In this document: piece after piece, positions 1-8,011 of the stretch
How the letters are laid out: the number at the start of each line of letters is the position of its first letter
Position numbering within the stretch: position 1 is the first letter of the stretch
Source: Caulobacter vibrioides OR37
GTDB taxonomy: Bacteria; Pseudomonadota; Alphaproteobacteria; Caulobacterales; Caulobacteraceae
Reading direction: 5' to 3'
Assembly: GCF_000372645.1 (NCBI RefSeq)
Contig: NZ_APMP01000018.1
Location: 1 to 64,000 of the forward strand
Length of the DNA: 64,000 nucleotides
Program-made: the position numbers and the translations under genes
Notes under the pieces: generated by a model
What the model saw: only the letters and a program-made list of their open reading frames with translations
Told to the model about the DNA's origin: nothing
Databases searched by the model: none

Positions 1-72
1 ACGAGTAGACTCCCCACCCACATCGCGGGGGAGGTGTCACGATGCGTCAGCATCGTGACGGAGGGGGCGCTA
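1..72. repeat. Family A palindromic intergenic repeat (partial copy)
   Basis: The stretch has the features of the right half of a repeat seen five more times in the window: a GGGGGAGGTG box, a short hairpin (CGATGCG with CATCG), then GTGACGGAGGGGGCGCT. The left half is cut off by the window edge or missing. It lies just upstream of the DUF72 gene. Confidence 0.75.
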
Positions 73-137
73 TTGCCTCTCGACGCCCCGCGAAACCTCG
101 CCTAACTTTCGCGAGAACATCAAGGGAACATCCACGC

Positions 138-887
138 ATGGGCAAGATCCGAACCGGCATCGGCGGCTGGACGTTCGAGCCTTGGCGCGGGACGTTCTAT
201 CCCGAGGATCTCAAGCAGAAGGACGAGCTGAAATACGCCGCGTCAAAGCTGACCAGCATCGAGATCAACGGCACCTACTATTCGACCTTCAAGCCCAACA
301 GCTGGCAGAAGTGGCGCGACGAGACGCCCGACGACTTCGTGTTTTCGGTCAAGGCCAGCCGGTTCTGCACCAACCGCCGGGTGCTGTCGGAGAACAACGA
401 CTCGCTCGAGAAATTCCTGTCCCAGGGCCTTGAAGAGCTGGGCCCCAAGCTTGGCCCGATCAACTGGCAGTTCATGGCGACGAAGAAGTTCGATCCGGCG
501 GACTTCGAGGGATTCCTGAAATTACTGCCGAAGGACCTAAAGGGCCTGCGGTTGCGCCACGCGCTGGAGGTTCGCAGCCCGACCTTCGCCTGCCAGGAAT
601 TCTATGACCTGGCCGCCAAGTACGGCGCGGCCATCGTCTACGCGGTCGACGACGAGGAGCCGACCTGGCCCTGCATCGACCAGCCGACCGCCGACTTCAC
701 CTATGCAAGGCTGATGTCGAGCAAGGCCGACGAACCCACGGGCATGAGCTCGGAGGAGCTGGACGGGGTGGTGACGCAGGCCCGGACCTGGGCCGAACGC
801 GGCGATGTGTTCGCCTACTTCATCGCCGGCGCGAAGGTGCGAAACCCGGCGGCGGCGATGGCGCTGATCGAGAAGCTGGGAAGGTAG
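138..887 (+). CDS. DUF72 domain-containing protein (YecE family)
   Basis: A 249-residue protein beginning MGKIRTGIGGWTFEPWRGTFYP, which matches the DUF72 N-terminal signature (GxxGWxYxxWxGxFYP). The family folds as a TIM barrel and its reaction is not established. An upstream in-frame ATG at 42 would add 32 residues read from a palindromic repeat, so ATG 138 at the start of the conserved domain is preferred. The DUF72 core runs over almost the whole length, with SIEINGTYYSTFK near residue 40 and FVFSVKASRF near 65. It is a monocistronic gene with no functional hint from its neighbours. The family call is sure; the role is unknown. Confidence 0.9.
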   Translation: MGKIRTGIGGWTFEPWRGTFYPEDLKQKDELKYAASKLTSIEINGTYYSTFKPNSWQKWRDETPDDFVFSVKASRFCTNRRVLSENNDSLEKFLSQGLEELGPKLGPINWQFMATKKFDPADFEGFLKLLPKDLKGLRLRHALEVRSPTFACQEFYDLAAKYGAAIVYAVDDEEPTWPCIDQPTADFTYARLMSSKADEPTGMSSEELDGVVTQARTWAERGDVFAYFIAGAKVRNPAAAMALIEKLGR

Positions 888-895
888 GCGCGGTC

Positions 896-1041
896 CTATT
901 CCTCCTCCCCCTTTGGGGGAGGTGGATCGATGCGAATACGCATCGAGACGAAGGGGGTCCGCTCAGCGGTTCTGAATAGCGCCCCCTCCACCGGCGTTCG
1001 CCGGTCCCCCTCCCCAAAAAGGGGGAGGAAAAAAGAAGCGT
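896..1041. repeat. Family A paired palindromic repeat, divergent copy
   Basis: Two head-to-head halves lie between the DUF72 gene and the epimerase stop. The left half has CCTCCCCC facing GGGGGAGGTGGATC and a CGATGCG/CGCATCG hairpin. The right half has AGCGCCCCCTCC, CCGGCGTTCGCCGG and CCCCTCCCC facing GGGGGAGG. Because it separates two convergent genes it could act as a bidirectional transcription barrier, but no T-tract follows. Confidence 0.75.
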
Positions 1042-1052
1042 AACGTGGGGCC

Positions 1053-2054
1053 CTACAGCCACAGCCCCTCGGCTGGCGCCGCGTCGCCCCAAAAGCCCGG
1101 TCGCGGCGGCGTGATCCGGCCGCGCGCCACGCGCAGGCCGCCCGGGTGGTCGATCGCCAGCCACCAGGGGCCGTCCAGGTCCGCGAAGTCGCTCGCGCCC
1201 GCCAGATGCAGGGCCGGGGCGACGCCGAGCGACGAGGCGACCATGCAGCCGGTCATCAGCTGGAAGCCCAGGGCCTTGGCCGCGCGCAGCATCGACACCG
1301 CCTCGGTCAGGCCGCCGGTCTTGTCGAGCTTGAGGTTCACCGCCTGGTAGCGGCCGCGCAGCGCCGCCAGGTCGCCGCCGACATGCACCGACTCGTCGGC
1401 GCAGATCGTGAACGGCGGGTCCCAGCCCTCCAGCGCCTGGTCGGCGTCGGCCGGCAGCGGCTGTTCGACCAGGGCGATCGGCAGGTCGGCCAGCAGAGGC
1501 TTCAGGTCCTTGAGGATCGCGAAGGTCCAGCCCTCGTTCGGATCGACGATGAAGCGCGAGTCCGTCGCCGCCGCGGCGACGGCGCGCAGGCGCGCGGCGG
1601 GGTCCTCGGCCGACAGCTTGATCTTGATCAGCGGCGCGTCGGCGACGGCGCGAGCGGCCTGCCCCATCGCCTCGGGCGTATCCAGGCTGACGGTCACGGC
1701 GGTGACCAGGGCGGGCGGAATCGGCAAGCCCGTGGCGCTCGCGACGCTGACGCCGGTGCGACGGGCGTTCAGATCCCACAGCGCCAGATCCAGAGCGTTG
1801 CGGGCCGCGCCGGCGGGCAGGGCGTCGCGGGCGGCCTCGACGTCCGCGCTGGCTAAGGCCGGCGCCAGTTGGGTCAGCACGCTCTTGACGGTCTCGCCAT
1901 AGCGGCCATAGGGCACGCTCTCGCCCCGTCCGACGACACCGTCGGCCGAGGCCGTCACCTCGACCACGTCGGCGGTCGTCTTGACCCCGCGCGAGATGCG
2001 GAACGGGGCCTTCAGCGGGTGGGAGACCGGGCGGGCGGAAACGACGATCGGCAT
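1053..2054 (-). CDS. Enolase-superfamily dipeptide epimerase (N-acetyl-Glu racemase DgcA-like)
   Basis: A 333-residue member of the muconate lactonizing enzyme subgroup. Visible catalytic and metal residues are the KxK pair K144/K146, metal ligands D171 (DPNEGW), E197 (VEQPLP) and D220 (CADES), and a second-side lysine in LKLDKTGG near 242. This set is characteristic of L-Ala-D/L-Glu type epimerases. Substrates in the family are dipeptides from cell-wall turnover or N-acyl amino acids. The alphaproteobacterial DgcA branch racemizes N-acetyl-glutamate. No DgcN partner is present in the window, so the exact substrate is open. A small membrane-protein gene precedes it on the same strand with a gap of about 45 bp. 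Confidence 0.88.
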   Translation of the reverse strand: MPIVVSARPVSHPLKAPFRISRGVKTTADVVEVTASADGVVGRGESVPYGRYGETVKSVLTQLAPALASADVEAARDALPAGAARNALDLALWDLNARRTGVSVASATGLPIPPALVTAVTVSLDTPEAMGQAARAVADAPLIKIKLSAEDPAARLRAVAAAATDSRFIVDPNEGWTFAILKDLKPLLADLPIALVEQPLPADADQALEGWDPPFTICADESVHVGGDLAALRGRYQAVNLKLDKTGGLTEAVSMLRAAKALGFQLMTGCMVASSLGVAPALHLAGASDFADLDGPWWLAIDHPGGLRVARGRITPPRPGFWGDAAPAEGLWL

Positions 2055-2100
2055 GGGACAGGCATGGCGCCGTTCGCGGCGTCCGACCAGCCCTCCGCGC

Positions 2101-2307
2101 TCACCAGCCCCAACGGCGGGGGATCGGCGAGTCGGCGCGGCGCTCGGCCATCACCTTCAGCGCCAGGGGTCGGTCGACGACGAACAGGGCCAGCCAGACC
2201 AGCAGCACGCCGGCATAGTGGATCGCGCCCAGGACGCCGCCCGGACGGCCCGGACGGGTGAAACGGCGTCGCGCGGCGAAGGGCTGGGTCATGGCGAAGT
2301 CGGTCAT
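2101..2307 (-). CDS. Small putative single-pass membrane protein
   Basis: A 68-residue open frame starting MTDFAMTQPFAARR, with a basic N-terminus, one hydrophobic segment (GAIHYAGVLLVWLALFVVD, about residues 25-45) and a basic tail rich in R and W. It lies directly upstream of and co-directional with the epimerase gene, so the two may be cotranscribed. A longer reading from 2355 adds 16 polar residues that run into the promoter region of the divergent gene. No family is recognised. Hydrophobicity and position argue for a real gene, but its shortness leaves doubt. Confidence 0.5.
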   Translation of the reverse strand: MTDFAMTQPFAARRRFTRPGRPGGVLGAIHYAGVLLVWLALFVVDRPLALKVMAERRADSPIPRRWGW

Positions 2308-2422
2308 GTCGGCGTCCTCATCTGATGAGGCGACCTTGGCCTTCGCATACGCCAAATTCGGACGTATAGAACCACGGCCGTCGCGGCCGCGTTTCGTCGG
2401 GACAGCGCTTCAGGAGGATTCC

Positions 2423-2731
2423 ATGGCCAAGACCGTCAGCATCAACATCTCCCACCGCCTGGGCGCGGCCGAAGCCCGCCGCCGGCTGGAAGAGGGTCTG
2501 GCGCAGCTGGCCGGACAGATCCCCGGCGGCGACGCCAGCCGCTTCACCCAGAGCTGGGCCGGCGACGTGCTGAACTTCTCTGCCGTGGCCATGGGCCAGA
2601 CCATTACCGGCGTCGTCCAGGTGCTGGACGATCACGCGCGTCTGGACCTGTCCCTGCCGGGCCTGCTGGGGATGGCGGCCGGCAAGATCAAGGACGAACT
2701 GAACCGTCGCGGACAGGCGCTGCTGACCTGA
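2423..2731 (+). CDS. Polyhydroxyalkanoic acid system family protein
   Basis: A 102-residue protein beginning MAKTVSINISHRLG. The pattern (a short beta strand, then SHRLGAAEARRRLEEGLAQL, then two or three strands ending with SLPGLLGMAAGKIKDEL) matches the small PHA-system family often encoded near polyhydroxyalkanoate genes. An excellent AGGAGGA ribosome binding site at 2412-2418 fixes the ATG at 2423; longer upstream readings of the frame are not supported. It is divergent from the small membrane-protein gene. No PHA synthase or phasin is in the window, so the link to PHA rests on family knowledge only. Confidence 0.75.
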   Translation: MAKTVSINISHRLGAAEARRRLEEGLAQLAGQIPGGDASRFTQSWAGDVLNFSAVAMGQTITGVVQVLDDHARLDLSLPGLLGMAAGKIKDELNRRGQALLT

Positions 2732-2790
2732 AGCCCGTCTGGTTTGGATCGAACCGTCCAAACCCGATAAGCAGGCTTTAAATCCAACCG

Positions 2791-3201
2791 TCAGAGCCGC
2801 CGGGGGTCGTAGTCGTGGCGACCCAGGCTCTCGAAGCGGCCTTCCTCGGCCTTGTTGATATATTGCGAGGCGACCAGCCAGGCCTTCACCGGACGCAGCG
2901 TCGCCAAGCAGCCGATGATCAGGGCCGGGAAGGTGGTGACGAAGTGCACCCAGACCGGCGGCTGGTACATGATCTCCACCCAGGCGAAGACGGCCGTGAC
3001 AACGATGCCGACGCCGCTCATCACGAAGAAGGCCGGGCCGTCGGCCGGGTCGGCGAAGCCATAGTCCAGGCCGCAACGGTCGCATTTCGGCGCCAGCTTC
3101 AGGAAGCCCGCGTACAGCTTGCCCTCGCCGCAGCGCGGGCAGCAGCATTTCAGGCCCGCCTGAATGGGCGTCGGCGAGTCATAGATGTCTTGGTCGGCCA
3201 T
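2791..3201 (-). CDS. DUF983 domain-containing protein with zinc-ribbon N-terminus
   Basis: A 136-residue protein with the DUF983 arrangement. An N-terminal zinc ribbon (CPRCGEGKLYAGFLKL, then CDRCGLDYG) is followed by ADGPAFFVM and two hydrophobic segments (about residues 60-80 and 85-105), then a polar C-terminus. The family is widespread in alphaproteobacteria, membrane-anchored and of unknown function. It is transcribed divergently from the MocR regulator. The perfect 13-bp inverted repeat between them lies about 30-60 bp upstream of this start codon, so this gene is the likeliest regulatory target besides the regulator itself. Confidence 0.88.
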   Translation of the reverse strand: MADQDIYDSPTPIQAGLKCCCPRCGEGKLYAGFLKLAPKCDRCGLDYGFADPADGPAFFVMSGVGIVVTAVFAWVEIMYQPPVWVHFVTTFPALIIGCLATLRPVKAWLVASQYINKAEEGRFESLGRHDYDPRRL

Positions 3202-3230
3202 CGGAGGCCCCTTCCTACAATCGCGTTATT

Positions 3231-3262
3231 GATCCATACATTACGCGAATAATGTATGGATC
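3231..3262. promoter_or_regulatory. Perfect inverted-repeat operator of the MocR regulator
   Basis: GATCCATACATTA (3231-3243) and TAATGTATGGATC (3250-3262) are exact reverse complements separated by CGCGAA. The AT-rich arms stand out from the GC-rich surroundings and sit between the divergent DUF983 and MocR genes. The right arm includes the candidate ATG at 3252, so binding would block initiation of the regulator gene itself. Confidence 0.75.
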
Positions 3263-4616
3263 TCCTTGGATGCCCGCAACTCAGGGATCACCGAATCCGG
3301 CCGCCGCGTGGCTGCGCCGCGTCGCCAGCGCCGATGGTCCCGCCTATCGCCGGATCGCCGCCGCCCTGGAGGCCGCCGTGGCCGAGGGCGAGCTGCAGGC
3401 CGGCGATCAGATCCCAGCCCAGCGCGAGGTCGCCCGTCTTGTCGGAATCGACTTCACCACCGTCACCCGCGCCTACGCCCTGGCCCGCGAGCGCGGCCTG
3501 ATCGAGGGCGCGGCCGGACGGGGCACCTTCATCCGCGCCCGCACCGGCGAGGACGAGGCGGGCCTGGTGGATCTGTCAATGAACCTGCCTCCGCCGCCGG
3601 CCGGGCTGAACCTGGCCGCCCTGCTGCGCGAGACGACCGGCGCGATCCTGGCCCGCACCGACCCGGCGACGCTGATGGCCTATCACCCCGGCGCGGGCTC
3701 GCTGGCCCAGCGTCAGGCCGGCGCGGCCTGGCTAGCGCCCGTGCTCGGCGAGGTCGATCCCGGCCGGGTCATCGTCACCAGCGGCGCCCAGACGGCCCTG
3801 TCGGCCCTGCTCGACCACCTGGCCGCGCCAGGCGAGACGATCATCGCCGAGGCCTTCGCCTATCCGGGCCTGCTGGCCACCGCCGCACGGCGGGGACTGA
3901 AGGTCGTGGCCTGCCCGCTGGACGACGAGGGCCTGTCGCCGGACGCGCTGGCGCGGCTGATCGCGGAGCATCATCCGCGCCTCGTGTGCTGCACCCCGAC
4001 CTTTCAGAACCCGACGGCGGCGACCATGAGCCGCTCGCGACGTCAGGCGATCGTCGAGGTCGCCCGCCGGGCCGGGGTGATGATCGTCGAGGACGACGCC
4101 TACGGCCTGCTGCCCTTGGAGCCGCTTCCCGCCCTGGCCAGCCTGTGGCCCGAGGGCGTGTTCCATGCCGCGACCACCGCCAAGGCGCTCTCGCCCGGCC
4201 TGCGCCTGGCCTATATCGTCGCCCCGCCCGGACGGGCCGAGGGCGCGGCGGAGACCCTGCACGCGGTCGCCCAGATGCCCGCGCCGCTGATGGCGGCGGT
4301 GGCGACCAGTTGGATCCGCGAGGGCGTGGCCGGCCGCGTGCTCGCGGGCGTGCGCGACGAGGCGATGGCGCGCCGGGCGCTGGCGGCCGAACTGTTGCCG
4401 ACGGCGGCGGGCGGATCCGAGAGCCTGCACGTCTGGCTGCCGGGCGCGAAGGCCGACGCCGGCGCCAAGGAACGCGGCCTGGCCCTGGTCGGCGCCGACG
4501 CCTTCCGGGCGCCTGGGGCGGCGGGCGAAGGTCTGCGCATCTCGCTGGGCGCGGCGAGCAAGCGAGAGACGCTGGCGCGGGGCCTGCGCGCCCTGGCCGG
4601 ACTGGCGAGCTCTTAG
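3252..4616 (+). CDS. MocR-family regulator (GntR DNA-binding domain fused to aminotransferase-like domain)
   Basis: A 454-residue protein. Residues about 15-85 form a GntR winged helix (RRIAAALEAAVAEGELQAGDQIPAQREVARLVGI). Residues about 105-450 form a fold-type I aminotransferase domain, with YHPGAGSLAQRQ, a GAQTALSALL motif, CTPTFQNPT, the DDAYGLL segment and the PLP-lysine region TTAKALSPGLRLAY. MocR proteins bind PLP and sense vitamin B6 or amino-compound ligands. Neither possible start (ATG 3252, or ATG 3270 giving MPATQGS) has a clear Shine-Dalgarno, and ATG 3252 lies inside the operator arm. The gene overlaps the convergent small acidic gene by 4 bp. Its ligand and regulon are unknown; the divergent DUF983 gene is the first suspect. 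Confidence 0.9.
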   Translation: MYGSPWMPATQGSPNPAAAWLRRVASADGPAYRRIAAALEAAVAEGELQAGDQIPAQREVARLVGIDFTTVTRAYALARERGLIEGAAGRGTFIRARTGEDEAGLVDLSMNLPPPPAGLNLAALLRETTGAILARTDPATLMAYHPGAGSLAQRQAGAAWLAPVLGEVDPGRVIVTSGAQTALSALLDHLAAPGETIIAEAFAYPGLLATAARRGLKVVACPLDDEGLSPDALARLIAEHHPRLVCCTPTFQNPTAATMSRSRRQAIVEVARRAGVMIVEDDAYGLLPLEPLPALASLWPEGVFHAATTAKALSPGLRLAYIVAPPGRAEGAAETLHAVAQMPAPLMAAVATSWIREGVAGRVLAGVRDEAMARRALAAELLPTAAGGSESLHVWLPGAKADAGAKERGLALVGADAFRAPGAAGEGLRISLGAASKRETLARGLRALAGLASS

Positions 4617-4804
4617 TCCTCGCCCTCCTCCTCGCCGCCTTCCTCGCCGCCCATGGCGTTCTCGAGGCTGTCGATGATGTCGTCCATCTGCTCGGGCGTG
4701 ATCGAGACATGGATCGACTCGCCGCCGATCGCCGAGACGAGCAGGCGATAGCCGTCCTCGGTCTCCCGCAGGCTGAACGACTGGAGCGGCAGGAGCTTGG
4801 CCAT
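4613..4804 (-). CDS. Small acidic conserved protein (63 aa)
   Basis: The 63-residue product begins MAKLLPLQSFSLRETEDGYRL, has a beta-rich first half and a helical middle (TPEQMDDIIDSLENAM), and ends in a run of Glu and Gly. A Shine-Dalgarno (GGGAAGGA) sits about 8 bp before the ATG. Its stop overlaps the stop region of the convergent MocR gene. It is very acidic and probably cytoplasmic. No family is recognised; the fold pattern suggests a small alpha-beta protein. Good initiation signals and protein-like composition support it as real. Confidence 0.65.
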   Translation of the reverse strand: MAKLLPLQSFSLRETEDGYRLLVSAIGGESIHVSITPEQMDDIIDSLENAMGGEEGGEEEGED

Positions 4805-4889
4805 GGCGGGGTCCTTCCCGGAAAGAGGAGGCGCTGATCTAGAACCGCCGACGCGCGAGTTCAACGCGGATCGCGGCCTCTTGCTTATT

Positions 4890-4903
4890 ATACGATCGTA
4901 TAG
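4890..4903. promoter_or_regulatory. 14-bp palindrome TATACGATCGTATA, candidate TetR operator
   Basis: A perfect palindrome in an AT-rich island 34 bp upstream of the flavoprotein start codon at 4937, and also 86 bp upstream of the divergent small acidic gene. Its symmetry and length suit a TetR dimer. A TetR gene ends the same cluster at 7996-8598. Confidence 0.65.
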
Positions 4904-4936
4904 CAACACTTCTCGCCGCATTCGGGGAGAGACAGC

Positions 4937-6568
4937 ATGGCCGACACCACCAGCCGCGACGCCGTGATCATCGGCGGGGGACATAACGGCCTCGTCTGCG
5001 CCTTCTATCTGGCCAAGTCGGGGATGCGGGTCACGGTCTGCGAGGCGCGCGGCGTGGTCGGCGGGGCGGCGGTGACCGAGGAATTCCACCCTGGTTTCCG
5101 CAACTCGGTGGCCAGCTACACGGTTAGCCTGCTGAACCCGCGCGTCATCGCCGACATGGGGCTGCGCGACTACGGCCTGACGTTTCTGGAGCGGCCGATC
5201 TCGAACTTCCTGCCGATCAGCGACGACAAGTATCTGAAGCTGGGCGGCGGGCTGGAGCGCACCCAGGAGCAGTTCCGCAAGTATAGCCGCCGCGACGCCG
5301 AGGTGCTGCCGGCCTATTACGCGATGCTGGACGAGATCGGCGACATCCTGCGCGACTTCGCCCAGGAGACGCCGCCGAACCTGGGCGACGGCCTGCCCGG
5401 CCTGCTGCGCGCCCTGCGCCAGGGCGGACGTCTGGCCGGGCTCTCCCGCGAGAGGAAGCGCGACCTCCTGGACCTGTTCACCAAGAGCGCCCGCGACGTG
5501 CTGGACGGCTGGTTCGAAAGCGACGCGGTCAAGGCGGCGTTCGGCTTCGACGCCGTGGTCGGCAATTTCGCCAGCCCTGACACGCCCGGCTCGGCCTATG
5601 TGCTGCTGCACCACACCTTTGGCGAGGTGAACGGCAAGAAGGGCGCCTGGGGCCACGCGGTCGGCGGCATGGGGGCGATCACCCAGGCCATGGCCAAGGC
5701 CTGCGAGGCGGCCGGGGTCGAAATCCTGCTGAACGCCCCGGTCGAGGCGGTGCATGTGGACGGCAAGAAGGCGGTCGGCGTACAGCTGGTCGACGGTCGC
5801 CAGGTCATGGCCCCGATCGTCAGCGCCAACGTCAATCCGGCCCTGCTTTACAAGAAGCTGGTCCCGCCCTCGGCCCTGACCGCCGACTTCCGCAAGGCCG
5901 TCGATGGCTACAAGAACGGTTCGGGCACCTTCCGGATGAACGTGGCGCTGTCGGAACTGCCGTCGTTCACCTGCCTGCTCGGCAAGGACGCGGCCGAGCA
6001 CCACCAGTCGGGGATCGTCATCGCTCCCAGCCTCGACTACATGGACGCGGCCTATCGCGACGCCAAGGCGGGCGGCATGAGCAAGGCGCCGATCGTCGAG
6101 ATGCTGATCCCCTCGACCATCGACACCACCCTGGCCCCGCCCGGACAGCACGTCGCCAGCCTGTTCTGCCAGCAGTTCGCGCCGACCCTGCCGGACGCCC
6201 GGTCGTGGGACGACGAGCGCGAGGCCGCGGCCGACCTGATCATCGACACCGTCGAGCGTTGGGCCCCGGGCTTCAAGGCCTCGGTGCTGGGCCGCGTAAT
6301 CCTCTCGCCGCTGGACCTGGAGCGAAAGTTCGGTCTGATCGGCGGCGACATCATGCATGGCCACATGTCGCTGGATCAGCTGTGGGCCACGCGCCCGTTC
6401 CTGGGCCACGCCAGCCACCGCGCGCCGCTCAAGGGCCTCTACATGTGCGGGGCCGGCACGCACCCCGGCGGCGGTGTGTCGGGCAATCCCGGCCGCAACG
6501 CCGCGCGCGAGATCCTGCGCGACAGGGATTTCGCGACGGCGGTGAAGCTGTCGGCGGCGGGACGGTGA
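4937..6568 (+). CDS. FAD-dependent oxidoreductase (phytoene dehydrogenase/PYROXD2-like)
   Basis: A 543-residue flavoprotein with an N-terminal Rossmann fold, VIIGGGHNGLVCAFYLAKSG (residues about 10-29), followed by the E-A-R acidic end of strand two and GGAAVTEEFHPGF, typical of the phytoene desaturase/PYROXD2 group. The C-terminal FAD motif appears as LYMCGAGTHPGGGVSGNPGRNAAREIL near residue 500. Members include carotenoid desaturases and uncharacterised amine-oxidase-like enzymes. No carotenoid genes are nearby. The following Rieske oxygenase and TetR gene suggest catabolism or modification of a small molecule. The start is backed by GGGGAGAG 8 bp upstream. Reaction unknown. Confidence 0.85.
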   Translation: MADTTSRDAVIIGGGHNGLVCAFYLAKSGMRVTVCEARGVVGGAAVTEEFHPGFRNSVASYTVSLLNPRVIADMGLRDYGLTFLERPISNFLPISDDKYLKLGGGLERTQEQFRKYSRRDAEVLPAYYAMLDEIGDILRDFAQETPPNLGDGLPGLLRALRQGGRLAGLSRERKRDLLDLFTKSARDVLDGWFESDAVKAAFGFDAVVGNFASPDTPGSAYVLLHHTFGEVNGKKGAWGHAVGGMGAITQAMAKACEAAGVEILLNAPVEAVHVDGKKAVGVQLVDGRQVMAPIVSANVNPALLYKKLVPPSALTADFRKAVDGYKNGSGTFRMNVALSELPSFTCLLGKDAAEHHQSGIVIAPSLDYMDAAYRDAKAGGMSKAPIVEMLIPSTIDTTLAPPGQHVASLFCQQFAPTLPDARSWDDEREAAADLIIDTVERWAPGFKASVLGRVILSPLDLERKFGLIGGDIMHGHMSLDQLWATRPFLGHASHRAPLKGLYMCGAGTHPGGGVSGNPGRNAAREILRDRDFATAVKLSAAGR

Positions 6569-6580
6569 TCAGGCTCATGC

Positions 6581-6698
6581 CCCCTTCCCCCTTGATGGGG
6601 GAAGGGTTGGGGATGGGGGTGGCCGCCGAGCCGGCCGCGCTCCATCCGGAACCCGTGTCACCCCCACCCCTGCCCCTCCCCCATCCAAGGGGGAGGGA
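6581..6698. repeat. Family B paired palindromic repeat
   Basis: The left arm has CCCCTTCCCC, CTTGAT and GGGGGAAGG, then TGGGGATGGGGGTG. The right arm mirrors it with CACCCCCACCCCTGCCC, then CCCTCCCCCATCCAAGGGGGAGGG. The arms are reverse complements around a unique spacer. It separates the flavoprotein from the Rieske gene in a cotranscribed pair; the Rieske Shine-Dalgarno GGAGG lies just after it. Confidence 0.8.
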
Positions 6699-6725
6699 GA
6701 GCGCTTTCATCGGAGGCTCTCCGCG

Positions 6726-7868
6726 ATGACCGCCATCCCCAACCACGACCCCCTCGCTGACTGGGGTCTCCCCGGCTGGATCTACGGCTCCGAGCGCTTC
6801 TTCAAGGAAGAGCAGGACAAGATCTTCCGCCCGTCGTGGCAGATCGTCTGCCATCTGAACGACATCCCCAAGGCCGGCGACTTCCAGACGTTCGAGTTCG
6901 TCGGCGAAAGCCTGGTCGTGGTACGGGGCAAGGACGGCGGGGCGCGGGCCTTCGCCAATGTCTGCCGCCACCGGGGCGCGCGGCTGCTGGACGGGCCGGC
7001 GGGCCGTTGCGGCGGCCGGATCGTCTGCCCCTACCACGCCTGGACCTATGATCTGGACGGCCGACTGATCGGCGTGCCGATGCGCGATGACTATCCGGCG
7101 CTGGACATGGCCAAGGAGGGCCTGGCCCGGATCGAGACCGAGATCTGGCGCGGCTTCGTCTTCGCGCGGATCGAGGGGGACGGCCCGTCGGTCGCCGCCA
7201 TGATGGCCCCCTACGAGGACGAGGTCGCCCACTACCGCTTCGAGGAGCTGCGGCCGTTCGGCCGCGTCACCCTGCGGCCGCGCGACGTCAACTGGAAGAA
7301 CATCAGCGACAACTATTCGGACGGCCTGCACATTCCGGTGGCCCATCCCGGCCTGACCCGGCTGTTTGGCAAGGGCTATGGCGTCGAGGCCCAGACCTTC
7401 GTCGACAAGATGTGGGGCCAGCTGATCGACGAGCCATCCGACAGCCCGTCCGAGCGGCTCTATCAGGACCTGCTGCCCGACGTCGAACACCTGCCCGCCG
7501 ACCGCAAGCGGCTGTGGACCTATTTCAAGCTCTGGCCGAACTTCGCCTTCGACATCTATCCGGACCAGGTGGACTTCATGCAGTTCATCCCGGTCTCGGC
7601 CACCCAGACGATGATCCGCGAGATCGCCTACGCCCTGCCCGACGACCGCCGCGAGATGAAGGCGGCGCGGTATCTGAACTGGCGCATCAACCGCCAGGTC
7701 AACGCCGAGGACACCGAGCTGGTGGCCCGCGTCCAGCAGGGCATGGCCTCGCGGACCTTCACCGCCGGGCCGCTGGCGACCAGCGAGGTGTCTTTGAGGA
7801 GCTTCGGCCGCAAGATGCGGGCCCTGATCCCGGAGAGCCGCCTGGCGCGGCCGCCGGAGGGATGGTGA
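6726..7868 (+). CDS. Rieske non-heme iron oxygenase, alpha subunit
   Basis: A 380-residue protein. The Rieske [2Fe-2S] ligands are C80, H82, C101 and H104 (CRHRG and CPYHAWTYDLDG). The catalytic domain has the mononuclear iron site NYSDGLHIPVAH with D199 as bridging Asp and H202/H207 as ligands; the third ligand is probably the Asp in NAEDTELVARVQQGM. Architecture and sequence style resemble the quaternary-amine and demethylase branch (choline or stachydrine monooxygenase type) more than ring-hydroxylating dioxygenases, but the substrate cannot be assigned. No reductase or ferredoxin gene is adjacent, so electrons must come from elsewhere or from the upstream flavoprotein. The ATG has a GGAGG Shine-Dalgarno at about 9 bp. 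Confidence 0.9.
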   Translation: MTAIPNHDPLADWGLPGWIYGSERFFKEEQDKIFRPSWQIVCHLNDIPKAGDFQTFEFVGESLVVVRGKDGGARAFANVCRHRGARLLDGPAGRCGGRIVCPYHAWTYDLDGRLIGVPMRDDYPALDMAKEGLARIETEIWRGFVFARIEGDGPSVAAMMAPYEDEVAHYRFEELRPFGRVTLRPRDVNWKNISDNYSDGLHIPVAHPGLTRLFGKGYGVEAQTFVDKMWGQLIDEPSDSPSERLYQDLLPDVEHLPADRKRLWTYFKLWPNFAFDIYPDQVDFMQFIPVSATQTMIREIAYALPDDRREMKAARYLNWRINRQVNAEDTELVARVQQGMASRTFTAGPLATSEVSLRSFGRKMRALIPESRLARPPEGW

Positions 7869-7878
7869 GGGTCGCCAA

Positions 7879-8011
7879 GCGCCCCCTCCGTCTCGCTGCG
7901 TATCCGCAGCGATCCACCTCCCCCGTTTCACGGGTGAGGATGGCGGTTCTCCTCCCCCGCCAAGCGGGGGAGGTGGCGCGGCGCGGATACGCGGCGTGAC
8001 GGAGGGGGCGT
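7879..8011. repeat. Family A paired palindromic repeat
   Basis: Outer arms GCGCCCCCTCCGTCTCG and CGTGACGGAGGGGGCG enclose two inner CCTCCCCCG/CGGGGGAGG hairpins. This copy overlaps the 5' end of the TetR gene: the GTG at 7996 that begins its frame is the GTG of GTGACGGAGGGGGCG. Confidence 0.88.

Noticed and set aside
820..1779. Long open frames opposite real genes (examples here and at 9083-11482, 13308-15194, 40545-43616)
   Set aside because: They are antisense or frame-shifted shadows of high-GC genes, rich in Arg/Gly/Ala/Pro and without domains.
4937..6568. Carotenoid desaturase (CrtI)
   Set aside because: The phytoene desaturase-like fold is present, but no carotenoid genes are near and the Rieske/TetR context does not fit.
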